Part shown: positions 8,713 to 19,789 of the stretch, one piece after another
How positions within the stretch are numbered: position 1 is the first letter of the stretch
Layout of the letters: each line of letters begins with the position of its first letter
From: Zelopaecilomyces penicillatus
Lineage: Eukaryota > Ascomycota > Sordariomycetes > Hypocreales > Pseudodiploosporaceae
Length of the DNA stretch: 64,000 nt
NCBI GenBank assembly: GCA_005765155.1
Contig: VCCP01000004.1
Coordinates: 3,224,001-3,288,000 of the forward strand
Direction: 5' to 3'
Notes under the pieces: model-generated
The model's input: only the letters and a program-made list of their open reading frames with translations
What the model was told of the DNA's origin: nothing
Databases searched by the model: none
Made by a program: the position numbers and the translations under genes

Positions 8713-8825
8713 TAATAAAATATAATAAAATATAATAAAATATAATAAAATATAATAAAATATAATAAAATATAATAAAATATAATAAAATATAATAAAA
8801 TATAATAAAATATAATAAAATATAA
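8713..8825. repeat. Decamer tandem array, right part (TATAATAAAA)n
   Basis: About ten perfect 10-bp units of the same decamer, same orientation, as the array at 2,941-3,090. Together they bracket the LINE. Confidence 0.9.
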
Positions 8826-9004
8826 ATTTATTTTATAATATTTTAATAATATTTTAATTAATAATCTATATATAAATATATAAATATAATCTTTTTTTTA
8901 AATTTTATTATAATTTTTTTATAATAAGATTTAATTATTTTATTATAAATAATTATTATAATTTATAGTATATAATTATAATTAAAGCTAGTAATAATAA
9001 TTAT
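8826..9004. other. AT-rich spacer with an LTR-end remnant
   Basis: AT-rich DNA without genes. Positions about 8,953-9,000 resemble the last ~45 bp of the adjacent Copia LTR (shared TAGTATA...AAAGCTAGTA core), in the same orientation and immediately outside it. It is probably the tail of an older LTR into which, or next to which, element A inserted. Confidence 0.55.
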
Positions 9005-9422
9005 TGCAATTTGTAGTATAAAGTTATAACTAAAGCTAGTAGTGATAGCAGTGGAAGAAAGGTAGTGAATAGTTATCCAGAGTGAAGTCTATAGAAAAGA
9101 AGAAAGAAGTGATTGAATTGCTAATATAGAAAAGAAGAAGGATATAACTAGGAATCCTTCTATCTTTTATATCTATCTAATTCTAAGATAATTTAGAATT
9201 ATTTTAAGATATTCCAAATAACTATTTGGAATTTTTAGATATTCTAAATACTAAAATAGAAAGTAAGTATTAGTCTATCCCTTTATAGGTTAAGCTATAA
9301 GGGCTTTATAAGCTTAGCTTATTGAGCTATACAGGTCTAGCTGCTAGGCTATAGCAGGTTAAGCTGCTAGATTATAGTAGATTAGGCTGCTATATATAGA
9401 AAAAACCCATTTTATTTTAATA
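9005..9422 (-). repeat. 3' LTR of Copia A
   Basis: About 418 bp, homologous to the 441-bp LTRs of B. On the minus strand it starts TATTAAAATAAAATGGG (the TG reduced to TA) and ends AAATTGCA. It is preceded by the same polypurine-type sequence as B and is about 23 bp shorter, equal to one unit of the internal palindromic repeat. Confidence 0.85.
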
Positions 9423-9449
9423 CTCCCTCTAGCAAGCTATATAGTATAT

Positions 9450-12400
9450 AGCTAGCTCTTTGTAAGGGGTTTTTGTAGGTTTAAAAGGCTTAAAAAGCCT
9501 TGAAAAATAAGGCCTGTTAAAGCCTTAGTTAGCTCATCAGCAGGTATAGCCTTAGTTGTAAGATAATTTATCTTAAATAGCTTGCTAGCTGCTTCCTACC
9601 TAATATAGTAGAATTTTAATAGGGTATGCTTAGTTTGGGTATGCTGATCAGGGTTCTTAGTATTGCTTATAGAGGCTGTATTATTATAATATAGGTCTAT
9701 AGGCTGTTGAAGAGGGATTTTTAGCTTTGTAAAGAGCTTAGAGAGCTATTTTAGCTCTTTTATAGCCTCTATTAAAGCATCTAATTCAGCTTCTATAGTT
9801 AAGAGGGCTATAATGGTCTGTTTTTTAGCCTTCCAGCAGATAGGCCCGCTAGCTAGCTTAAAGAGGTACCTATAGGTGGATTTGCTAGTGGTTTTACAGC
9901 CTGCAAAATCACTGTCTAAATAGCCTAGCAGCTGAAGAGCTGGCTGTCTAGCCTGTATAAGGCCTGAGGCCTTATATAAGATAGCTAGTTCTTTAGAGCC
10001 TTTTAGGTACTTTAGAAGGTTCCTAGCTGTGTTATAGTGGTTGATATAGCCCTGTTGTATATATCGAGAAAGCCACTATATTGGAAAGGCTATATCAGGC
10101 CTGGAAAGCAGTATAAGATATATTAAAGTCCCTATAATCTGTTGATAGATCTGTTGTTTGGCAGGGGTAAGATCCCTTTTTAGGGGTTCTTTTAGTGCTC
10201 TGGGCTGTAGGGGGATAGCTATAGGGGTTGTATCTTATAGCTGAAAGCGCTGAAGAGCCTTATTAATATACTGAGACTGGTATAATCATAGCTTCTTTTT
10301 AGCCTGATTATAGCTGATTTAGACCCCTAAGAAAAAGGCTATAGAGTCTCTATCTTCTATAGTAAAAACCTTATTTAATAGGTGTTTTAGCCTGTTAATA
10401 TAGGGTAGGTCAGGTCCTATAATAAGGCAGTTATTAATATAGATGATAATAAAGGTATTAGTCTGGGCGTTGATAAAGATAGCTGGGTCAGAGACTAAGG
10501 GTTGGAACCCTAGGGTAGCTAGCAGCTTAATTAGCTGCTGTTGCTATTCATAGGGGCCTTGCTTTAACCCATATAGGGCCTTTTTTAGTAGGATAATCTA
10601 TTTTATAGTAGGGTTATAGCCTAGCTTAATTAATAAGGCTGTTAAAGGCTGGTTTCTAGGGGTCTGGGTCTCTATAAAAGAAGAGAGACCTTCTGGAAAT
10701 TCTATAAAAATATCCTTAGATAACTGGCTGTTTAAAAAAGCCTCTATAAAATCGATTTATTCGATTTCCCAGTTATAAGAGGCTGCTAAAGCTAGTAAAA
10801 TCCGCTAAGTAGGGGGAATACTAATAGCTGCAAATGTTTTAAAGTAATCTTTTCCTTTAATTTATATAAAACCCTTTATAATAAGCCTAGCCTTATATTT
10901 TAAGGGCTGATTTTATAAATCCTTTTTAAGCTTAAGAATAAGCCTATTTTTTAGGATTTTTTGGTCTTTTGGAACCTTTAAAAAAGGGATAAAATACATG
11001 ACTTTAGCTTGTAAAATCTGATGGAATTTACTATAAATAGTATTAATCTATTATTTTTTAGCAGGGTCTTTTAGGGCTTGTTTTTAGTTAGTAGGTTTTA
11101 AAGAAGCCTTAATAGTGAATTTTGCCTTTAGCTTATAGTAGATATCTATAGGGTAGATAAGATCTAGCTGTATAGGTTCAGAGTCTTTTAATAGCTGTTC
11201 AGGCTGTTCAGTAGGCTATGGTAATTGTATTATAGGCTGTGATACAGGCTGTGGCAGCTGTTGTAGCGGTTATGGCAGCTGTTATAGCGTCTATAGTATA
11301 GGCTCTGGTAGCTGGATAGGTTTTCTGGCTTGATCAAGGGCTTGTAAATTGATTAGATCCTTTAGGGTAGGTTGATCTGTTGATTTTGGTGGGGTGTAAA
11401 GCTTTTCTAATTCTCTCTCTAAGCTAGAAGAGCTCTGAAGACTGTGAAAATTGCTTTTAAGGCCCTGACTTATAGGGCCTATTCCTTTTATAATATAAAG
11501 AAAAGAGGTCTTAGTTATCTACTGGTGGGAAGGTATATAGATCGAATAGATATTTTTGTTTAGTATGATTAATAGCCTAGCTGGCTCTGTTCTAGGGCTT
11601 AGTTTAGTACCTTATTAGCGCTTCTCAATAGGGATAATAACCTTATAGTAGGCTTTAATAGCTTTATAGGCTGCTAGATTTGGCTTATTAGCTGCTAGAG
11701 CTGGTTTTAGCTCTTATAAGAAGAGCTGTAATAGGCTAAGGTCCTTATTTATAATCGCTATATAATTAATAAGGTTAACTATAGCAGATAAAATAATAGT
11801 TTAAAGAAAAAGTAGTAGTTAGGCCTAGATTATAGTGGCCTATAATCAATCTAGAATAACCCTTATAGAGTGTTCTAGCAGATCATTTTGCTTATAAATA
11901 TAGAGGCTAAATATACTAAAACCAATACCTTTACCTGCTAGCCAGTCTTTTAATAGTACTAAGACCTCTTTTCTATTATTAAAATACAATTATAAAGGGT
12001 ATTTTTTATAGTGGGCTTTTAGCCCTTTAAATAACCCCTTTATAATAGAGAAGATAGTATAATCTTCCTTATTAGGTAATAAAAGAACCTTTTAATAATA
12101 GGATTTTCTTTCTATTAGAATAAGCCCTATAGGGAGCTTATTATAGGGGGTTGGTTTTATCTAAAAGGTGTCTCCCTCTATAACCTTTAATACTTTTAAT
12201 AGGTCTGGAATTAGGTTTTTAGAGGGTCTGTATACTGATTTAGCCTGTATATAAGCTAAATAAAAGAAATCTGCTTCTTTTATAATAGTAAAATCAGATA
12301 AGCCTGCTGAAATTTTAGCAGTCTTTTTTAGTAGCTATAGGCTAATATAGCCAAGATAGATGTGCTAAATCCCTGCTAGCTATAGTAGCTTTTGGTAGCT

Positions 12401-13954
12401 AGTTTTAGCTGAAAGACCTATATCTCCCTCTATAATAGTGTTTTTAGAGGGTTCTAGAAGGGATATAGTATCTTCTAGTGGGTTTTATAGTAGGCCTGAG
12501 TCTGGATCAGGGCTTTCTAGTATATATAGGCCTGAAATTTCAGGGCTTTTTATTGGTTCTAGTAGCTGTTTAGCTGGTTTAGAGGGCTCAGTGAGGTCCT
12601 TATATATACCAGAGGGGGGTTTAGAGGTGATTTTAACCACTATTGGATAGCTATAATAATGGTTAGAAGGCCCTATAAATTCAGGTGTGGGCTTCCCTTT
12701 TTACTGAAGGAAGAAGCTGTGTTTAGTAAAGTTTAGCAGTTTATAGCAGGTTCCATCCACTATAAATAGCTTCTCTTATAGAAGTGTATCATCAGAAGTA
12801 TAATGCTTTACTCTATTTATTATATTTATATCTATATTAGGGATATATAGTGTATTTTTTAGCTCTAGAGTACTATAAGTCCTGGGTTTAAGCCCTATAA
12901 GCACTATAAATACAGCTGTTCCAGATCCTTTTGGATAGATTAGACCGCCATCAATTGCTATAAGCCTTGGTTTCTTATTATAGGCGCTATAACTAGTAAA
13001 GAGGGTTCTATTATTAATAATATAATATGTTAAGCTAGTATTATATAGCAGGGTATTCTTTAGGTTAGTGTTATAATAGGTGCTATAAGCTGTTTTTTTA
13101 GGCTTTATAGCTTCTAAACCTTCTATATTAGATTTAGAATCAGAGCTTTAGGTACTAGCTATAGTGTTCTAGTTATTTATAGATAGGTTATAAATGCCTA
13201 TTATAAAGGAAGCTTTATTAAGTTCCTTGCTATTAGTAATAGGCTTCTTTGTTTTTTTATTCTTTTAAAAAGGCTTATAAGGCTGTTTTTTAATAGATTT
13301 AGATGGTTTTTCCTTCTTTTTAAAGTCCTTATAAGTTTTTTTAGAAGGTTTCTTAGCTTCTCTAGCTTTATAGGAGCTAGCTTTTATAATTAAAGAGCTT
13401 TTATCCTATAGCTCTTCTAGTAAGTCTGCTATAAGGAACTGTAAATTCAGAGTATTAAGAGAGGTATTAAGTGTTATATAAATCCTAATATTATTCCTTT
13501 AGCATTCAGCCTACTATAGAAAAGCTTCTTTTATAGCCTTTAGATACTGATTTATCTGATCTATAGGCTGTATAGTAACTGAAGCTAATTATAATCTAAT
13601 AAGTTAAGTGTTGAATTTGCTATTAAATATCTCTATAGAGCCTTTATAGCTGCTAAAGCTAAGCTTATAAAAGGCACTATAGAGGGTTCTATACTATAGG
13701 GTAGTATTATAGTAGTATTACTTGTTTAGTATTTGATAAGCTTCTAGAGGTATTATAGCTTAACTTATAAAGGCTTATAGGTGTTATGAGCAGCTGTTAT
13801 AAAGTAATAGAAGTAAAATAGCCTGGTGATGATTGCTAAGTTGATTGCTTATAATGGGTTCTAATAGAAAATTAGGTAATTCTAGTATCTATAGCTGGAT
13901 AGATAGGGCTTAAAGCTATTAATTATAATTATTAGGGCCTTTTAGTTTAAAAGC
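9450..13954 (-). pseudogene. Copia A gag-pol remnant
   Basis: Reads antisense with many TAA/TAG/TGA codons at positions where Gln/Arg/Trp codons are expected. It carries the 3' part of gag, the protease region, integrase, RT and RNase H in Copia order. The RT catalytic box reads YINN (first Asp GAT to AAT and the second also lost), at about 10,428-10,440. At 11,969-11,972 it retains a four-base run where B has three, so the original gag-pol frame is continuous here. It is not functional. Confidence 0.88.
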
Positions 13955-14395
13955 TGTTAAAATAAAATGGGTTTTTTCTATATATAGCAGCCTAATCTAT
14001 TATAGTCTAGCAGCTTAACCTGCTATAGTCTAGTAGCTTAATCTACTATAGCCTAGCAGCTAGACCTATATAGCTTAATAAGCTAAGCTTATAAAGCCCT
14101 TATAGCTTAACCTATAAAAGAATAGATTAGTGCTTACTTTCTGTTTTAATATTTGGAATATCTAATAATTCTAAATAATTATTTGGAATATCTTAAAATA
14201 ATTCCAAATTATCTTAGAATTAGATAGATATAAAAGATAAAAGGATTTCTAGTTATATTCTTCTTCTTTTCTATATTAGTAATTTAATCACTTCTTTCTT
14301 CTTTTCTATAGACTTTACTCTAAATAACTATTCACTGCCTTTCTTTCACTATTATCACTATTAGCTTTAATTATAACTTTATACTATAAATTATA
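13955..14395 (+). repeat. 5' LTR of Copia B
   Basis: 441 bp, starting TGTTAAAAT and ending AAATTATA (CA reduced to TA). It contains a tandem series of palindromic 23-bp units at about 13,986-14,066 and AT-rich blocks typical of promoter DNA. It differs from the 3' LTR mainly by C/T and G/A transitions. Confidence 0.9.
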
Positions 14396-14398
14396 ATA

Positions 14399-14412
14399 GA
14401 TTATAAGCCCAG
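14399..14412 (+). other. Copia primer binding site, half initiator tRNA-Met type
   Basis: GATTATAAGCCCAG starts 3 nt after the LTR. Element C keeps GGTTATAAGC at the same place. The implied original, GGTTATGAGCCCAG, is complementary to the anticodon arm of eukaryotic initiator tRNA-Met, as in Drosophila copia, where a cleaved half-tRNA primes. The tRNA match is from general knowledge of the anticodon arm. Confidence 0.7.
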
Positions 14413-15000
14413 AAGAATAGTTATTCTAGACTATAAAAAGAAGACTCTTTTTTCTACTGCATTTAACCTCTTTATATATTAGATTGTTCGCCCCTCCTCT
14501 GACCAGTCGAACCCATATTTCCTACCAATCAAAAGTCATGAAAAACACTATATATATAAGAGTTGAATATCGGACCTATAGCTTATAGCATAACCCACTT
14601 TCAGATTTATGGATTACTAATTCAGACTTATAGAATTATAGGTCACAGCTTTACTAACTACGCTAAATATAATTAATCACTTGAATTGCTAGTCAACTTT
14701 ATAAAAAGCCTATATAAGACTATAGAAGTCAGCTGACTAAGCAAAGACACTGTGCCAGCTACACTATAACCCGATTATAGCTAGCATATAACAAGCAACC
14801 CTCACGCCTGTCACCCCCCCCCCCCCCTAGCTAATTGGCTATTTTCAGGGCTCTTACTAAGACCCAGCCATTTATAGCACTGCTATAACCAGCACTTTCA
14901 GCTGTTTATAACACTGTTATATAGCTATAAGCTTATTTTTAGAAGCTTATTTTTCCTCTATACCGCTATAACTACTAGTTATAACAGTCTAATCCTGAAA
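14413..15000 (+). other. Copia B leader
   Basis: About 590 nt between the primer site and the gag ATG. No long ORF. It contains a TATATATAAG stretch near 14,545 and 14 consecutive C at 14,814-14,827. It probably includes RNA dimerisation and packaging signals, but none can be identified. Confidence 0.5.
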
Positions 15001-18000
15001 ATGTTAGATCAGGACTTTTTAATAGAAGAGAATTCATTAGAATTATAGGCTCTTTGATCTCAGATATAGGAGCTCACATAGTAATTACAACAGCTATAGG
15101 GCTAATTTATAGCAGCTACAGCTGCTAAGACTGCTAAAGAACCTCTATAACCTTAACTTTAGCCACCTTAATCACTATCATAGCCTATGCAGTCTGCTAA
15201 CCCACTAGATAATCTAGCTTTAAAGGAGCTATCCAAGAAAATACAGGCCTTTCTAGAAGCTTTTAGGCTAAAAGGCCCTGATAATTATAATCAATGGCTT
15301 TAGGCCCTATCTATTCAGCTATAAGCACTAGGATTATCTAATTTTCTATCAGAACCCATTATAAGCAGTCAACTTAGCGACCATTATCAGGCTATTTTAC
15401 TTCTATTACTTTATAACAGCTGCTTATAATACCTATAAGCCTTTATAAGTTAAGCTATAACGCCTTTAGAAGCTTATCAAATACTAAACAAGCAATACTG
15501 CTATAGTACTACCCTATAGCATGGAACCCTCTATAGCGCCTTTTATAAGCTTAGCTTTAGCAGCTATAAAGGCTCTATAGAGGTATTTAATAGCGAATTC
15601 AACACCTGACTCGCTAGGTTATAGTTAGCTTTAGTTACTATACAGCCTATAGATCAGATAAATCAGTATCTAAAGGCTGTAAAAGAAGCTTTTCTATAGT
15701 GGGCTGAATACTAAAGGAACAATATCAGGATTTATATAGCGCTTGATATCTCTCTTAATGCCCTGAATTTATAGTTCCTTATAGCGGACTTAATAGAAGA
15801 GCTATAGGATAAAAGCTCTTTAGTTATAAAAGCTAGCTCCTATAGAGCTAGAGAAGCTAAAGAACCTTCTAAAAAAACCTATAAGGACTTTAAGAAGAAG
15901 GAAAAACCGTTTAAATCCACTGAAAAACAGCCTTATAAGCCTTTTCAGAAGGATAAAAAGACAAAGAAGCCTGCTACTAGTAGCAAGGAACTTAATAAAG
16001 CTTCCTTTATAATAGGCATTTATAACCTATCTACAGATGACTGGAACACTACAGCTAGTACCTAGAGCTCTGATTTTGAATCTGATATAGAAGGTTTAAA
16101 AGCTATAGAGCCTAAAGAAACAGCTTATAGCACCTATCATAACACTAACCTAAAGAATACCCTACTATATAATACTAGCTTAATATACTATATCATTAAT
16201 AATAGAACCCTCTTTACTAGTTATAGCACCTATAATAAGAAACCAAGGCTTATAGTAATTAATAATGGTCTAATCTATCCAAAAGGATCTAAAACAGCTA
16301 TATTTATAATGCTTATAAGGCTTGAACCCAGGACTTATAGCACTCTAGAGCTAAAAAATATATTATATATCCCTGATATAGATATAAATATAATAAGTGG
16401 GGTAAAGTATTATACTTCTAGCGGTATACTTCTATAAGAGAAGCTATTTATAATAGATCAAACCTACTATAGACTGCTAAACTTCATTAAATATAGCTTC
16501 TTCCTTTAATAAAAAAGGAAGCCTATACCTAAATTTATAGGGCCTTCCAACCACTATTATAGCTATCCAATAGCGATTGAAATCACCTTCAAACCCCCCC
16601 CTAATATATACAAGGACCTCACTAAGCCCTCTGAACCAGCTAAATAGCTGCTGGAACCAATAAAAAGCCCTGAAATTTCAGGCCTATACACACCAGAAAG
16701 CCCTGATCCAGACTCAGGCCTGCTACAAGACCCATTAGAAGATACTATATCCCTTCTAGAACCCTCTAAAAACACTATTACAGAGGGAGATATAGGTCTT
16801 TCAGCTAAAACTAGCTATTGAAAGCTACTATAGCTAGCAGGGATTTAACACATTCATCTCAGCCATATTAGCTTATAACTGCTAAAAAAGACCATTAAAG
16901 TTTTAGCAGGCTTACCTGATTTTACTATTATAAAAGAAGCAGATTTCTTCTGTTTAGCTTATATATAGGCTAAATCAGTATACAAACCCTCTAAAAACCC
17001 AATTCCAGACCCATTGAAAGTACTAGAGGTTATAGAGAGAGACACCTTTCAGATAAAATCAACCCCCTATAATAAGCTCCCTATAGGGCTTATTCTAATA
17101 GAAAGAAAATCCTATTATTAAAAGGTTCTCTTACTATCTAATAAGAAAGATTATATTATCTTCTTTACTATAAAGGGGTTATTTAGAGGGCTAAAAGCCC
17201 ACTATAAAAAATACCCTTTATAGCTGTATTTTAATAATAGAAAGAGGTCTTAGCACTATTAAAAGACTAGCTAGTAGGCAAAGGTATTGGTTTTAGCATA
17301 TCTAGCCCCTATATTTATAAGCAAAATAACCTGCTAGAACACTCTATAAGGGTTATTCTAGATCGACTACAGACCACTATAATCTGGGCCCAAGTACCAC
17401 TTTTTCTTTGGATCGCTATTTTACCTGTTATAATTAACCTTATCAACTATACAGCGGTTATAAACAAGGACCTCAGCCCATTACAGCTCTTCTTATAAGA
17501 GCTAAAACCAGCTCTAACAGCTAATAAGCCAAATCTGGCAGCCTATAGAGCTATTAGAGCCTACTATAAGGTTGTTATCCCTGCTAAGAAGCGCTAATAA
17601 GGTGCTAAACTAAGCCCTAGAACAGAGCCAGCTAGGCTGCTAGCCATACTAGGCAAAAACATCTATTCGGTCTATATACCTTCCCACCAGCAGATAATTA
17701 AGACCTCTTTTCTTTGTATTATAGAAGGAATAGGCCTTATAAATCAGGGCCTTAAGGGCAATTTTCACAGTCTTCAGAGCTCTTCTAGCTTAAAGGGAGA
17801 ATTAGAAGAGCTTTATACCCCGCCAAAATCAATAGATTAACCTACCCTAAAGGATCTAATTGATTTATAAGCCCTTGATCAAGCCAAAAGACCTATCCAG
17901 CTGCCAGAGCCTATACTATAGACGCCACAACAGCTGCCATAACCACTATAACAGCTGCCATAGCCTGTATCACAGCCTATAATACAATTGCTATAGCCTA

Positions 18001-19760
18001 CTAAACAGCCTAAACAGCTGTTAGAAGACTCTGAACCTATATAGCTAGATCTTATCTACCCTATAGATATCTACTATAAGCTAAAGGTAAAATTCACTAT
18101 TAAGGCTTCTTTAGAATCTGCTGACTAAAAACAAGCCCTAAAAGACCCTGCTAAAAAACAATAGATTAATACTATTTATAGTGAATTCTATTAGATTTTA
18201 CAAGCTAAAGTTATGTATTTTATCTCTTTTTCAGAGGTTCTAAAAGACTGAAAAATCCTGAAAAATAGGCTTGTTCTTAAGCTTAAAAAGGATTTATAAA
18301 ATCAGCCCTTAAAATATAAGGCTAGGCTTATTATAAAGGGTTTTATACAAATTAAAGGAAAAGACTACTTTAAAACATTTGCAGCTATTAGTATTCCCCC
18401 TACTTAGCGGATTTTACTAGCTTTAGTAGCCTTTTATAACTAGGAAATCAAATAAATCGATTTTATAGGGGCTTTTTTAAACAGCCAGTTATCTAAGGAT
18501 ATTTTTATAGAATTTCTAGAAGGTCTCTCTTCTTTTATAGAGACCTAGACCCCTGGAAACCAGCCTTTAACAGCCTTATTAGCTAAGCTAGGCTATAACC
18601 CTGCTATAAAACAGGTTATCCTATTAAAAAAGGCCTTATATGGGTTAAAGCAAGGCCTCTATGAATGGTAATAGCAGCTAATTAAGCTGCTAGCTACCCT
18701 AGGGTTCTAACCCTTAGTCTCTAACCCAGCTATCTTTATTAATGCCTAGACTAATACCTTTATTATCACCTATATTAATGATTGCCTTATTATAAGACCT
18801 GACCTACTCTATATTAATAGGCTAAAATACCTGTTAAATAAGGTTTTTACTATAGAAGATAGAGGCTCTATAGCCTTTTTCTTAGGGGTCCAAATCAGCT
18901 ATAACCGGGCTAAAAAGGAGCTATGATTATACCAGTCTCAGTATATTGATGAGGCTCTTTAGCGCTTTTAGCTATAAGATATAACCCCTATAACTATCCC
19001 CCTATAGCCTAGAGTACTAAAAGAACCCCTAAAAAGGGGTCTTATCTCTGCTGAACAATAGATCTATCAGCAGATTATAGGGACTTTAATATATCTTATA
19101 CTGCTTTCTAGGCCTGATATAGCCTTTCCAATATAATGGCTTTCTCGATATATATAACAGGGCTATATTAACCATTATAACACAGCTAAGAACCTTCTAA
19201 AGTACCTAAAAGGCTCTAAAGAACTAGCTATCTTATATAAGGCCTCAGGCCTTATATAGGCTAGATAGCTAGCTCTTCAGCTGCTAGGCTATTTAGATAA
19301 TGATTTTACAGGCTATAAAACCACTAGCAAATCCACCTATAGGTACCTCTTTAAGCTAGCTAGCGGGCCTATCTGCTGGAAGGCTAAAAGACAGATTATT
19401 ATAGCCCTCTTAACTATAGAAGCTGAATCAGATGCTTTAGTAGAGGCTATAAAAGAGCTAAAATAGCTCTCTGGGCTCTTTATAGAGCTAAAAATCCCCC
19501 TTCAGCGGCCTATAGACCTATATTATAATAATATAGCCTTTATAAGCAATACTAAGAACCCTAATCAGTATACCTGAACTAAGCATACCTTGCTAAAATT
19601 CCATTATATTAGGCAGGAAGCAGCTAGCAAGCTATTTAAGATAAATTATCTTATAACTAAGGCTATGCCTGCTGATGGGCTAACTAAGGCTTTAATAGGC
19701 CTTATTTTTCAAAGCTTTTTAAGCCTTTTAAACCTGCAAAAACCCCTTATAAAGAGCTAG
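15001..19760 (+). pseudogene. Copia B gag-pol, RIP-disabled
   Basis: One original frame from ATG 15,001, now broken by dozens of TAG/TAA/TGA. Gag (about 15,001-16,080) ends in a Lys-rich tail with no CCHC knuckle. The protease region (about 16,160-16,420) precedes a stretch reading LKNILYIPDIDINIISG, typical of Copia. The integrase core (about 17,030-17,420) keeps SPYIYKQN and LLEHSIRVILD. A Pro/Gln-rich linker lies near 17,930-18,030. RT (about 18,240-19,020) keeps IDFIGAFLN and ALYGLKQGLYEW, but the catalytic box is YIND (18,771-18,782), one Asp changed to Asn. RNase H (about 19,290-19,750) reads YLDNDFTGYKTTSKST and IEAESDAL. A 1-nt deletion in an A-run at 17,241-17,243 (AAA here, AAAA in A and C) shifts the frame. 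Confidence 0.92.
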
Positions 19761-19781
19761 CTATATACTATATAGCTTGCT

Positions 19782-19789
19782 AGAGGGAG
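19782..19789 (+). other. Polypurine tract of Copia B
   Basis: AGAGGGAG immediately before the TG of the 3' LTR, the expected site for plus-strand priming. Element A has the same tract; in C it has decayed to AAAAAGAG. Confidence 0.8.

Larger units (their letters stand above)
9005..13954 (-). mobile_element. Copia element A, 5'-truncated
   Basis: Ty1/Copia retrotransposon on the minus strand. Its 3' LTR is at 9,005-9,422 and gag-pol reads from 13,954 down to about 9,450. It matches element B through gag, protease, integrase, RT and RNase H, but stops inside gag, at the position equivalent to B about 15,260. The 5' LTR, leader and the first ~85 gag codons are missing. The break coincides exactly with the TG terminus of element B's 5' LTR. 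RIP load is light to moderate. Confidence 0.9.

Noticed and set aside
12438..12650. 70-codon plus-strand ORF with a near copy on the minus strand at 16,563-16,775
   Set aside because: Both are the antisense of the same Copia region (between protease and integrase) in elements A and B. The similarity follows from element homology, not from a conserved gene.
14399..14412. A tRNA gene at the Copia leader
   Set aside because: Only the anticodon-arm complement is present, with no cloverleaf. It is better read as a primer binding site.
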